64,000 bases of DNA, taken from the NCBI RefSeq assembly GCF_030264295.1, contig NZ_CP127173.1:8377501-8441500 (forward strand), written 5' to 3'. The DNA is from Amycolatopsis nalaikhensis (GTDB taxonomy: Bacteria > Actinomycetota > Actinomycetes > Mycobacteriales > Pseudonocardiaceae). Positions 8,388-15,913 of this stretch are shown piece after piece. A model generated the notes under the pieces. That model ran no database searches and was not told where the DNA came from. It saw only the letters and a list, made by a program, of their open reading frames with translations. Position 1 is the first letter of the stretch. Every line of letters starts with the position of its first letter. The translations under genes and the position numbers were made by a program.

Positions 8388-8442
8388 GCCCGCGAGCCTA
8401 GACGAGGGGTTCCCGGCGAGCTCGCGGGCCGACGAACCCGGG

Positions 8443-8853
8443 TCAGGCCTTCTTGCGGGTGGCGCGCTTGCGCGCCGGCTTGGCGTCGGCCGGCTCGGCG
8501 GCCGACGCCTGGTCGGCCTCGAAGCCGGCGATGATCTCGCTGGAGAGGCGGCCGCGCTCGGCGACCTCGTAGCCGTTGGCCTGCGCCCACTCCCGGATCT
8601 GCCGGTTGCGCTCGCGGTCGGTGCCCGAGCTCGACGAGCCGGACAGCGACTGGCCAGTCGCGAGGCGGACCTTGCGGCCGCCGATCCGGCGCGCGGCCGC
8701 GACGTAGCGGGCGAGCTCGTCGCGCAGCGCCGCCGCGTTCTCCTCGGACAGGTCGATCTCGTACGTCACCCCGTCGAGGCTGAAGGGGACGGTCTGCGAA
8801 GCCTCGCTCCCGTCGAGATCGTCCACCATCTCGACGTGCACCCGTTGCGCCAT
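8443..8853 (-). CDS. lsr2: Lsr2-family nucleoid-associated protein
   Basis: Lsr2 is the actinobacterial H-NS-like protein that binds AT-rich DNA and silences foreign genes. The 136-residue product has the N-terminal dimerisation domain (VTYEIDLSEENAAALRDEL) at 25-60 and the C-terminal DNA-binding domain IREWAQANGYEVAERGRLSSEI, where RGR is the AT-hook-like grip. A lysine/arginine/alanine-rich tail (PARKRATRKKA) extends past the usual end of about 112 residues. The AT-rich promoter of the next gene (9018-9046) is the kind of target such a protein silences, though a direct link is inference. Confidence 0.93.
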   Translation of the reverse strand: MAQRVHVEMVDDLDGSEASQTVPFSLDGVTYEIDLSEENAAALRDELARYVAAARRIGGRKVRLATGQSLSGSSSSGTDRERNRQIREWAQANGYEVAERGRLSSEIIAGFEADQASAAEPADAKPARKRATRKKA

Positions 8854-9017
8854 GGTTCGTCGTTCCTCATCTTCTCCAGAACACGGTCGGACAGACCCTA
8901 ACCTGTCGAATCACGTCCGGCACGCGCGACACCCGTGAAGCGTCCACAATGGCCGCCCGGGCGAACGGGTCGCCCGCGTCCCAGGGTGACCGCAACCGAG
9001 CCGGAATGCGCGTCGTC

Positions 9018-9046
9018 TTGTCGAATATTTGTTTTTGTGATATGAT
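9018..9046 (+). promoter_or_regulatory. Near-consensus sigma-70-type promoter for the methyltransferase gene
   Basis: TTGTCG (9018-9023) and TATGAT (9041-9046) are separated by exactly 17 bases. The stretch 9018-9060 is strikingly A/T-rich for this genome. Transcription would start near 9052-9055, leaving a 5' leader of only about 10-20 bases and no clear ribosome site. Confidence 0.65.
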
Positions 9047-9064
9047 TGAAATCGAATCTGTACC

Positions 9065-9973
9065 GTGGATCACATGACCACCGCCGACTTTCCCGGTATT
9101 GCTCCCCGCGCCAGCCGCACGGCCTTCACCGCGGCAGCCGCGCGGGCCGCGCATTTGCTCGTCGACGCCGAACCCGTCATCTTCGCCGATCCCCTCGCCG
9201 CGCGCCTGCTCGGTGACCGCGCCGACGAACTGCTGGCGTACCACCGGCTCCACGGAACGCACCCGGTCCTGGCCGGCGCCCGCGCCCAGGCCGTGTGCCG
9301 CAGCGCGTTCACCGAAGAACGGCTCGCCCGCGCCAATTCCGGTATAGACCAGTATGTGATTCTCGGCGCCGGCCTTGATTCGTCCGCCTACCGGGACGTC
9401 GGCGCACGATTCCGGGTGTTCGAAGTCGACCACGCGGCGACCCAGGCGGTCAAACGGGAACTGCTCGCGGCCGCCGGGATCGCCGAACCGCCTTCGGTGA
9501 CCTTCGTCCCGGTGGACTTCGAGGCGGGCGCGCTCCGGGAACGGCTCGTCCAGAGTGGACTGGACCCGTTCCGTCCCGTGTTCGTCAGCTGGCTCGGTGT
9601 CACCGTGTACCTGACGCGGGCGGCGATTCTCGCCACATTGACGGATCTCGGCGGTTTCGCACCGGGATCGGAAATCGTCACCGATCACCTGCTGCCGCCG
9701 GAACTGCGCGACGAAGCCGGAAACGGTTACGCCGAAGCCGTGGCGCCGGTGGCCGCGGAACAGGGCGAGCCGTGGCGCACCTTCCTCTCCCCCGCCGCCG
9801 TGGCGGACCTGCTGCGCCAGGCCGGTTTCGAACCCGTCGAACAGGCCGGGCAGCGCGACAGCGTCGCCCCCGGGCTGTGGAACCGAACCGACGCACTGCG
9901 CCCCGCGGCCCTTTCCGCGCTGGCCCACGCGCGCATTCCCGGCGGGCCGGGAAACCCGGGCGGCCGAAGCTGA
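9065..9973 (+). CDS. Class I SAM-dependent methyltransferase, TIGR00027-like family
   Basis: The 302-residue protein resembles the actinobacterial group related to leucine carboxyl methyltransferases. YVILGAGLDSSAYR near residue 95 is the SAM-binding motif I, FEVDHAATQAVKRELL near 118 is motif II with the acidic residue for the SAM ribose, and VSWLGVTVYLTRAAI near 176 is the motif after the third strand. Two starts are possible, GTG at 9065 and ATG at 9074, and neither has a good ribosome site; a very short leader fits the promoter just upstream. The gene stands alone and its acceptor substrate is unknown. Members of this family modify polyketides, lipids and other small acids. Confidence 0.85.
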   Translation: MDHMTTADFPGIAPRASRTAFTAAAARAAHLLVDAEPVIFADPLAARLLGDRADELLAYHRLHGTHPVLAGARAQAVCRSAFTEERLARANSGIDQYVILGAGLDSSAYRDVGARFRVFEVDHAATQAVKRELLAAAGIAEPPSVTFVPVDFEAGALRERLVQSGLDPFRPVFVSWLGVTVYLTRAAILATLTDLGGFAPGSEIVTDHLLPPELRDEAGNGYAEAVAPVAAEQGEPWRTFLSPAAVADLLRQAGFEPVEQAGQRDSVAPGLWNRTDALRPAALSALAHARIPGGPGNPGGRS

Positions 9974-10005
9974 ACACTTTTCCGACGCGACGCGGCGTTC
10001 GCGGG

Positions 10006-11196
10006 TCAGTCGGGCAGCATCGGCATCTCGATGTCGTCCGGGCGGCCGAGCAGGATCGCCCGGGTGAGCGCCGCCTTCCCGAACCGGTCCCGCACCGCGT
10101 CCAGCGCGGTGTCGAGCTGCGTCGCCCGCTGCCGCTCGAACGGCAACGCCAGCTGGAACGGGTCTTCGTCGGCCAGGTTGGACAGCGTGGCACCCAGCAG
10201 CGTGATCCCGCGGTCGGCGATCAGCGGCAGCGCGGCCCCGAGCAGCTCCCGCGCCGCGGCGAGCAGCACACCGGTGCCCGCGGTCGGCTCGGTCAGCGTG
10301 TGCGAGCGGGTCGCACGTTCGAAGTCGGCGAAGCGCAGCCGGATCGTCACGGTCCGGCAGACGCGGTGGGCCGCGCGCAGCCGCCGGGCGATCCGGTCGA
10401 TCAGCGCCACCAGGACGACGTCGAGCTCGGCGGGGCTCCGCCGGCCGCGCCCGAGGGACCGCTGGGCGCCGATCGACCGGCGCCGGCGGCCCAGCTCGAC
10501 GCGGCGCGGATCCCGGTTGTGCGCCAGGTCGTGCAGCTGCCGCCCGGCGCCCCGGCCGAGCAGCCCGGTCAAGTCCACCTGTTCGGACGTCGCGAGCTGA
10601 CCGACGGTCGTGATCCCGCGCGCGCGGAGCTTCTCGGTGGTGACCTTGCCGACGCCCCAGAGCGCCGACACCGGCAGCGGGTGCAGGAACTCCAGTTCGG
10701 CGTCGTGGGGGACGACGAGCAGGCCGTCCGGCTTGGCGACGCGGCTGGCGACCTTGGCCAGGAACTTCGTCCTGGCCACCCCAACGGTGATGGGCAACCC
10801 GGCTCGCTCGGCGACGGCCACGCGCAGCCGTTCGGCGATGTCGCTCGGCCGCCCGGCGATCCTGGTCAGCCCCCCGACGTCGAGGAACGCCTCGTCGATC
10901 GAGAGGCCTTCCACCCACGGCGTCGTGTCGTGGAAGACCTCGAAGACCGCGCGGCTGGCCGCCAGGTAGGCCGACATCCGCGGCGGCACGACCACCGCGT
11001 GCGGGCACAGCCTGCGGGCCTGGGCACCACCCATCGCCGTGCGCACGCCGTAGGCCTTGGCCTCGTAACTCGCGGCCAGGACGACCCCGCCGCCGACGAT
11101 GACCGGCCTGCCCTTCAGCGCCGGATCGTCGCGCTGCTCGACCGAGGCGTAGAAGGAATCGAGGTCGGCGTGCAGGATGGGCCCCTCGTCCGTCAT
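10006..11196 (-). CDS. dinB: DNA polymerase IV (Y-family translesion polymerase)
   Basis: The 396-residue product begins MTDEGPILHADLDSFYASVE, with the first catalytic aspartates, and SIDEAF near residue 105 gives the second acidic pair. A helix-hairpin-helix segment (LPVSALWGVGKVTTEKLRARG) and a little-finger domain follow. FQLALPF near residue 350 resembles a beta-clamp binding motif. The polymerase copies past damaged bases. The start codon lies one base from a LexA box, so the messenger is probably leaderless or nearly so, and damage-induced. A longer in-frame N-terminal extension is not conserved-looking and crosses the box, so I rejected it. Confidence 0.93.
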   Translation of the reverse strand: MTDEGPILHADLDSFYASVEQRDDPALKGRPVIVGGGVVLAASYEAKAYGVRTAMGGAQARRLCPHAVVVPPRMSAYLAASRAVFEVFHDTTPWVEGLSIDEAFLDVGGLTRIAGRPSDIAERLRVAVAERAGLPITVGVARTKFLAKVASRVAKPDGLLVVPHDAELEFLHPLPVSALWGVGKVTTEKLRARGITTVGQLATSEQVDLTGLLGRGAGRQLHDLAHNRDPRRVELGRRRRSIGAQRSLGRGRRSPAELDVVLVALIDRIARRLRAAHRVCRTVTIRLRFADFERATRSHTLTEPTAGTGVLLAAARELLGAALPLIADRGITLLGATLSNLADEDPFQLALPFERQRATQLDTALDAVRDRFGKAALTRAILLGRPDDIEMPMLPD

Positions 11197-11197
11197 A

Positions 11198-11209
11198 GAA
11201 CATATGTTC
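11198..11209 (-). promoter_or_regulatory. LexA (SOS) box of dinB
   Basis: GAACATATGTTC is a perfect 12-bp palindrome fitting the actinobacterial LexA consensus GAAC-N4-GTTC. It abuts the dinB start, so bound LexA would cover the transcription start. It is also in the 155-bp gap shared with the divergent zinc-ribbon gene at 11352, which might therefore respond too, although it is 140 bp away. Confidence 0.85.
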
Positions 11210-11351
11210 GCATACACGGGCGCCGAAGTCCGCTCATCCGCCCGCCGCGGCCGTCGTGCCGCCGGGCGAAACTGAGCGTTTTCCCGGTTGTCCACCGTCC
11301 GGAGGCGCGCCCACACTCGGGGCATCGACCAGCCCGACCACTGGGGGCGAC

Positions 11352-11774
11352 ATGACCGAGAAGTGCCGATGCGGCGACCACCACGCGTGGGCCAGCCCGA
11401 ACCCGCAGGACAAGCCCGCCGCGGCGCGGCAGCCCCTGCTGGCTTCGACGCTGGTCCGCGAAGACCACGCCGAGGACGGCGGCAGGCTCGACCCGACCGA
11501 CCGCGTCACGTGCCGCACGCACCGGCGCTGGCTGCACGAGTGCGTGTCGTCCCCGGTGCACTCGAACCCGGCCATCGGCTACCGGTGGTGCCGCAAGTGC
11601 GACCACCAGGCGCTCGTCGCCGTCGACGAGCTGACCGGCGAGGTCGCCATCCGGTGCGGGCTCTGCGGGCGCGCGCCGCGCAGCCGGGCGAACCGGGAGC
11701 TCGTCGAGCTGTGCCGGCGCAGCCTCGCGTTGGCGCGGTCCGGGCGGTTCCCGGAGAGTGCCGCCGCGGCCTGA
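11352..11774 (+). CDS. Cys-rich zinc-ribbon protein of unknown function
   Basis: I do not recognise a named family. The 140-residue protein starts MTEKCRCGDHH at an ATG and carries three metal-binding-looking clusters: CRCGDHH at 5-11, CRTHRRWLHEC near 53-64, and a treble pair CRKC (about 80) with CGLC (about 102). The spacing of CxxC...CxxC fits a zinc ribbon. There is no signal peptide or membrane helix. It ends 17 bases after the GTG alternative start of the next gene, so the two may be co-expressed. A role in nucleic-acid binding is only a guess from the zinc ribbon. Confidence 0.6.
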   Translation: MTEKCRCGDHHAWASPNPQDKPAAARQPLLASTLVREDHAEDGGRLDPTDRVTCRTHRRWLHECVSSPVHSNPAIGYRWCRKCDHQALVAVDELTGEVAIRCGLCGRAPRSRANRELVELCRRSLALARSGRFPESAAAA

Positions 11775-11790
11775 CTGCGATCATGCGGGG

Positions 11791-12303
11791 GTGCCTGAAC
11801 CCGGAACCACCGCGCTGGTGATCCTGTTGCCCGCCGCCGAGCCCGTGCTCGACGCCGCTCGGCGGGTCGATCCCGCCCTCGTCCGGCCCGGTCTGCCCGC
11901 GCACGTGACCGCGCTTTATCCGTTCTTGCCTTCTTCCTCGCTCACGTCCGAGGTGTTCGCGGCAGTCAGGTCCGTGGCGGCGGGGTTCGCTCCGGCCGAG
12001 GTGAGTCTCGCCGAGCTCGTGACCGCGCCCGGGTTCGCGGCGATTCCGACGCCGGAACTTCAGCCGATCGCCGACGCGGTCTGCGCACGCTGGCCCGAGG
12101 TGCCCCCGTACGGCGGCCGGTTCGGTCCGCGCCCGGCGGCGCACGTGACCGTCGCGATGGGCGGCGAAGACGAGACGCTTTCGCGGGTGGCCGACCAGGT
12201 GCGGCCCCTGCTGCCGCGCACCGATCGCGCCGAGGCACTCCAGCTGGTGGCCCTCGGCGAGCGGGGCTGGGAGCCGCGGCTCACGGCACCGTTCGGCGGG
12301 TGA
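11791..12303 (+). CDS. 2'-5' RNA ligase / 2H phosphoesterase family protein
   Basis: The 170-residue protein has the two HxT-type motifs that define the 2H superfamily: AHVTALYPF near residue 33 and AHVTVAMGG near 114. In such enzymes the paired histidines cleave or form cyclic phosphates or 2'-5' linkages. I chose the GTG at 11791 (VPEPGTTALVILLPAAE) because the first strand starts there; an upstream GTG at 11758 would overlap the previous gene by 17 bases. The physiological substrate in actinobacteria is unknown. Confidence 0.8.
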   Translation: MPEPGTTALVILLPAAEPVLDAARRVDPALVRPGLPAHVTALYPFLPSSSLTSEVFAAVRSVAAGFAPAEVSLAELVTAPGFAAIPTPELQPIADAVCARWPEVPPYGGRFGPRPAAHVTVAMGGEDETLSRVADQVRPLLPRTDRAEALQLVALGERGWEPRLTAPFGG

Positions 12304-12315
12304 CCGCGGCGGCGG

Positions 12316-13395
12316 TCACTGGGCGCGGCTGGGCTCCTCGTCCGTCGCCGCCTGCTCGCGGTACGCGCGGGCGATCGCCCTCAACCGCGCGACGTCCGCC
12401 GCGAACGGCTCCCCATCCGCGGCAGGCGGTTCCTCCTCGCCCGGCTCGTCCCGCAAGTCGCGCACCAGCCGCGCGGCGGCCACCGCCGGCAGCTGCGGCG
12501 TCACCCCCGCCAGGATCAGCCCGTCGTTGGTCTCGCTCATCGCCGTCAAGAGGCGCTCGCGACGGGATCGGCCCCCGGTGTCGATCCGCACGATCTCCGG
12601 GAACCGCCGGGTGAGGTGCGCGCGCAACGGCCGCAGCAACCGCAGCGTTCGCGCGTCGCGGCGGGCCGCCACCAGCCCGGGCACCGACGGGATCGTCAGC
12701 CCCAGCACGATCAGCAGCACCGACACGGCCGGGAATCCGACGTCGAGCGCACACGGCAACGTCGAGAACGGCCCACTGCACAAGGCCTTCACCGGGTGGT
12801 CGGCCTGCACGGCCCGGAGCGTCGCGACGACTTTCCCGCCGAGGTAGGCGACCGCGACCGCCGACGCCAGCAGCAGCAACGCGAGCCCGGCGCGCAACGC
12901 ACCACCGCTCACCCGGACCGTCACGGCAGCCACCACCGCGATGTCGAGGACGGCGAACCCGAGGTACACGGTGTAGGTGAACACGTAGACCACGAGCGTC
13001 GGGTGCGTGCGGTACAGCTCGTCGAACACCCCGATGCCCCGCGGCAGCCCGGACGTGCTGAAGAACGTCACCACCAGCACCGTCAACGCCACGCCGAGCG
13101 CGGCCAGGCGGGTGCGCCGTCCACGGTCGCGCGTTCCGCTGATCTCCGCGACCGTCAGCCCGATCCCGTACGCCGCGACCATCGTCGCCAGGTTGGACAG
13201 CAGCCTGCCGAGGCTCGGGTAGAGCTCGCTTTCGAGCAGCTGCGCGCGATTGGACAGGAAGCAGAACGCCGCGCCCAGCGCGATCAGTGAGACGGCCACG
13301 CCCGCGCCCGCGCCGGTGCGGCGGGCGCGGATCGCGCGCCAGACGCCGATCGCCAGCGCGAAGACCCCGACCCCGAGGAACAGAATGTCGATCAC
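12316..13395 (-). CDS. MAB_1171c-type multi-pass membrane protein
   Basis: The 359-residue protein begins at a GTG and has about seven hydrophobic helices in residues 1-240, ending with VLLIVLGLTIPSVPGLV. A soluble, Arg/Glu-rich cytoplasmic tail of about 110 residues follows (LRPLRAHLTRRFPEIV...). This layout matches the actinobacterial putative transporter family named after MAB_1171c. It is third in an operon after an XRE regulator and an ImmA-like peptidase, a trio I recall as recurring in actinomycetes. No transport substrate is known. A sensor or immunity role is possible. Confidence 0.7.
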   Translation of the reverse strand: MIDILFLGVGVFALAIGVWRAIRARRTGAGAGVAVSLIALGAAFCFLSNRAQLLESELYPSLGRLLSNLATMVAAYGIGLTVAEISGTRDRGRRTRLAALGVALTVLVVTFFSTSGLPRGIGVFDELYRTHPTLVVYVFTYTVYLGFAVLDIAVVAAVTVRVSGGALRAGLALLLLASAVAVAYLGGKVVATLRAVQADHPVKALCSGPFSTLPCALDVGFPAVSVLLIVLGLTIPSVPGLVAARRDARTLRLLRPLRAHLTRRFPEIVRIDTGGRSRRERLLTAMSETNDGLILAGVTPQLPAVAAARLVRDLRDEPGEEEPPAADGEPFAADVARLRAIARAYREQAATDEEPSRAQ

Positions 13396-13404
13396 GGGAC
13401 CGGA

Positions 13405-13995
13405 CTATCCCAGGAGTGCTGCCAGCCGCCTAGCCTGGTCCGCCGCCCGGCCGGACGCACCCGGCTGAACGGCGGGTGGCTCACTGGTCGCCGCGCTCAG
13501 CAGGAGCACCGCGATCAGCTCGGCCTCGTACTCGTCGGCGCCGCTCGTCACGCGCGTGAGCAGGTGTGACAGCGCCGCCGGAGCCAGGTCCGGCGCCAGC
13601 GAGGCCGCCTCGGATTCCGACAGCTGGCACGTTCCGGTGTGCGCGCACAGCATGTGGGCGAGCTCGTGGGCGATGATGTGGTCCTGGTGCAGCGCCGACG
13701 TGTGCTCGGTGTAGGCGATCAGGTCGTAGTCCGGGCGGGCCTGCCACGCCCCGGACGGCTGACCGGGCCGGTACGCGATCGGGACGAGGTCGATCTCGCG
13801 CCCGCGCCACGCCTCGAGGCGGTCGACCCACGCGTTCATCGACCACGGCCGCGGCACCGGCACGGCGGCGAGGACACTCCGCACCCGCTCCCGCGCTCCG
13901 GCACGGAGCTGCGTCAGGCCGCGCTCGTCGATGGGTCCTCCCCGGTCAGCGGGCGCCAGCCGGGTGCACCGGGGCGCGATCACGGACGAGGTCAT
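13405..13995 (-). CDS. ImmA/IrrE-like zinc metallopeptidase
   Basis: The 196-residue protein contains HELAHMLCAH (HExxH at about 107-111), the zinc-protease signature of ImmA/IrrE-type proteins, followed by a glutamate-containing helix (GADEYEAELIAVLLLS) that could give the third ligand. In ICEs and phages ImmA cleaves a partner XRE repressor. Here the partner is the XRE gene just upstream (20-bp gap), and a membrane protein follows by 9 bases. The start at 13995 has only a weak ribosome site, so coupling to the XRE gene is likely. Proteolysis of the XRE protein is inference. Confidence 0.8.
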   Translation of the reverse strand: MTSSVIAPRCTRLAPADRGGPIDERGLTQLRAGARERVRSVLAAVPVPRPWSMNAWVDRLEAWRGREIDLVPIAYRPGQPSGAWQARPDYDLIAYTEHTSALHQDHIIAHELAHMLCAHTGTCQLSESEAASLAPDLAPAALSHLLTRVTSGADEYEAELIAVLLLSAATSEPPAVQPGASGRAADQARRLAALLG

Positions 13996-14014
13996 CGTAG
14001 CCGACCGCGCGGGT

Positions 14015-14452
14015 TCACTCCGGCTTCCGCCGCCGGCCCTCGCGGCGCCGGTTCGCGTCGTAGCCGGCCAGCTGGTCGACCAGGGCCGTCACCGTTTCGC
14101 GGTCGCGCGGCGAGAGCCGCATCGCGCGCTGCGCCAGGTTCCGCGCCTCGCTGTCGCGCCACGCGACGACGTCCTCGACCTGCCGGTCGACCTGGCCGGC
14201 GACCTCGTCGTCGAAGAAGTACGTGACCGGCACGCCGAAGAACTGCGCCAGCGCCTGGATGTGCGACCGCTTGGGGTCCTTGCGCGCCCCGACGGCGAGC
14301 TGCTGCACGTGGGTCGCCGACATCGTGACGCCGGTCTGCTCGGCGACGCCGTGCGCGATCTCCCGGTACGAGTAGGGCTTGCGGTCCGGCGGGTGCACGG
14401 TCGCGATCAAGTGCGCCAGCCGTTCGGCGAAACTGCGCTCCTCGCTCACCAC
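14015..14452 (-). CDS. XRE-family helix-turn-helix regulator
   Basis: The 145-residue protein starts at a GTG and has an N-terminal helix-turn-helix (YSYREIAHGVAEQTGVTMSATHVQQLAVGARKDPKRSHIQALAQFFGV) over residues 26-75, then FFDDEVAGQVDRQVEDVVAW and a basic tail. The layout resembles actinobacterial EspR/XRE-like proteins that dimerise through the C-terminus. It heads the XRE-peptidase-membrane operon. Repeated CTGTYCCG-type motifs lie just upstream at 14494-14568 and are the probable binding sites, suggesting autoregulation. Confidence 0.82.
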   Translation of the reverse strand: MVSEERSFAERLAHLIATVHPPDRKPYSYREIAHGVAEQTGVTMSATHVQQLAVGARKDPKRSHIQALAQFFGVPVTYFFDDEVAGQVDRQVEDVVAWRDSEARNLAQRAMRLSPRDRETVTALVDQLAGYDANRRREGRRRKPE

Positions 14453-14493
14453 ACACCACCTTCAACCATGAAACGTGACACCGGACAGCGTAG

Positions 14494-14568
14494 CTGTTCC
14501 GAAAACTTGACACACCCTGTCCCGGAAAGACTACGATACTCCCGTTCGGTGTTTCGGAAACGGGACAG
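14494..14568 (-). promoter_or_regulatory. Cluster of three related operator half-sites before the XRE operon
   Basis: Within an AT-enriched 210-bp gap are CTGTTCCGAAAAC (14494-14506), CTGTCCCGGAAAG (14517-14529) and the inverted copy GTTTCGGAAACGGGACAG (14551-14568). The first two are 23 bp apart, about two helical turns, which suits cooperative binding by a dimeric XRE protein. The rest of the gap to 14662 shows nothing else I can support. Confidence 0.55.
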
Positions 14569-14662
14569 CCGGGCCCGGGGTGGCGCTGCGGCCACGGGGT
14601 GTGTCACGTGGTCGCTGGGGGTGGCCACGCGCCGGCCCCGTCCCTCGCCGCGCCACCCCTCC

Positions 14663-15706
14663 TCAGCCCACTCCCATCGCCGTGGCCAGCTTCCCGAGTT
14701 CCTCGCGCAGCGACGGCACCGCGTCGCCGGTCACGCAACCCGTCGAGAACTCGACGTAGAGGTCGTCGTCCTCGGGGATGTCCACCGCGAAGTCGAGTTC
14801 GTCCGGGCCGTACCAGTACAGGTAGTCGCCGGGGGCCATTCCCGCCGCCGCCCGCAGCCGGTCCTCGACGGCGCCCGCGCGGTCCGCGGGCAGCGTGCGG
14901 CTCTGCAGCTTCAGGTGCAGATCGGCCGCGTCCGGGTCCGGGCCGAGGATCAGGTCGTTCTTGCGGTCGCAGGGCCATTCGGTGAGCTCGCGGGAGGCGT
15001 CCGGCAGCGGCGCGAAGCCGGTGAGGTCGCCGGTCAGATCCCGGATCGCCGACGCAGTGGGCTCGGCCGGGAAGGGGCCGCTGTAGAGCGACTGGTCGAA
15101 CAACTGCAGCCCGAACCACCCGCTGAGGAACAGCCACCACCCGAGCCCGGCCGCGAGGAAGCCGCCGCCGACACCCAGCCGCGGTGAACGGTCCTGGGCG
15201 TAGGTGGCCGGGTCGACGCCGTGGTGGACCTCGACGTCGGGCCGCTTCTCGCGCAGACCCGTGATGAACGCGTCCGCAGCCCGGTAGTCCCGCCAGCGGA
15301 CGCGCACCCGGCCGACTTCGACGACTTGCCGGTCGAAGTCCCCGGACGGGCGCAGCGCGACGATCAAGCCGACCAGCAGCGACGTCGGCAGCCAGAACGC
15401 GACCCAGAACGGCTTGGCCGAGACGGCACCGCGCCGGACATCGGTGATCGCGGCGTACGGAACGCGGGACTTCCCGAGCACGACGGCATCCGGCTCGAAC
15501 CGCGCCTCGGGCGGCCAGGCGCGGCCCAGCAGCCAGGCGACCAGAGCGACCAGGAGGTCGAGCGCGACGCCGATCCAGAAGAACGGCCGTGAGGGCGCGA
15601 CGGTGATGCCATAGGCGTGCCACGCCGCGAACCCGAGGGCGACGACCACGAGGACCGCCGTCCAGCGGCGCGCGTGGGAGAGTGGGACGGCGCGGGTCTC
15701 CGACAT
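14663..15706 (-). CDS. Membrane protein of unknown function with PH-like segment
   Basis: I do not recognise a named family. The 347-residue protein (start MSETRAVPLS) has two N-terminal helices (about 15-60), then a stretch like a bacterial PH domain (ARFEPDAVVLGKSRVPYAAITDVRRG), a third helical hairpin near 105-120, another near 180-205, and an extracytoplasmic or cytoplasmic C-terminal domain of about 140 residues rich in Asp, with one Cys in ECPCDRKND-like context and STGCVTGD near the end. It stands between the XRE promoter and the AraC gene, with no clear operon partner. Confidence 0.6.
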   Translation of the reverse strand: MSETRAVPLSHARRWTAVLVVVALGFAAWHAYGITVAPSRPFFWIGVALDLLVALVAWLLGRAWPPEARFEPDAVVLGKSRVPYAAITDVRRGAVSAKPFWVAFWLPTSLLVGLIVALRPSGDFDRQVVEVGRVRVRWRDYRAADAFITGLREKRPDVEVHHGVDPATYAQDRSPRLGVGGGFLAAGLGWWLFLSGWFGLQLFDQSLYSGPFPAEPTASAIRDLTGDLTGFAPLPDASRELTEWPCDRKNDLILGPDPDAADLHLKLQSRTLPADRAGAVEDRLRAAAGMAPGDYLYWYGPDELDFAVDIPEDDDLYVEFSTGCVTGDAVPSLREELGKLATAMGVG

Positions 15707-15836
15707 CCCCGACACGGTAGGGATCGCCGGGGTGTCGCGGTGCGGCAAAAGTGCCGCCGTGGCGGGGATTCTCGGCCCTCCCGGCCCCGCACCGCGACGC
15801 CCTCGCCGCCGGGCAGACCTGGCCGCCCGGCCTCGC

Positions 15837-15913
15837 CGGGTCGCCAGCGACCGGCGCAGAGCCGCGGATGTCGCGCCAACGTGCTCGCGGCCGCGCGGGT
15901 CAAGTGGGCCTGG
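15837..15913 (-). pseudogene. Decayed tandem copy of the AraC gene 3' end
   Basis: The last 26 codons of the adjacent AraC gene are repeated once just beyond its stop, with a period of 79 bp (for example GTGGGCCTGGTC at 15904-15915 and again at 15983-15994). In the outer copy the reading DQAHLTR...EHVGATSAALRRSLAT can be followed only after restoring one missing base, and 79 is not a multiple of three, so it cannot be translated in frame. The stop codon of the intact gene lies in the first codons of this copy. It is either a tandem duplication or the remnant of a second AraC gene. Confidence 0.65.

Noticed and set aside
8388..8442. Riboswitch or attenuator near thyA/lsr2
   Set aside because: The gap is only 55 bp and shows no stable structure or conserved motif.
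15837..15913. Outer copy of the AraC tail as a functional small regulator
   Set aside because: The 79-bp period and a missing base break the frame, and it lacks a start codon and sensor domain.
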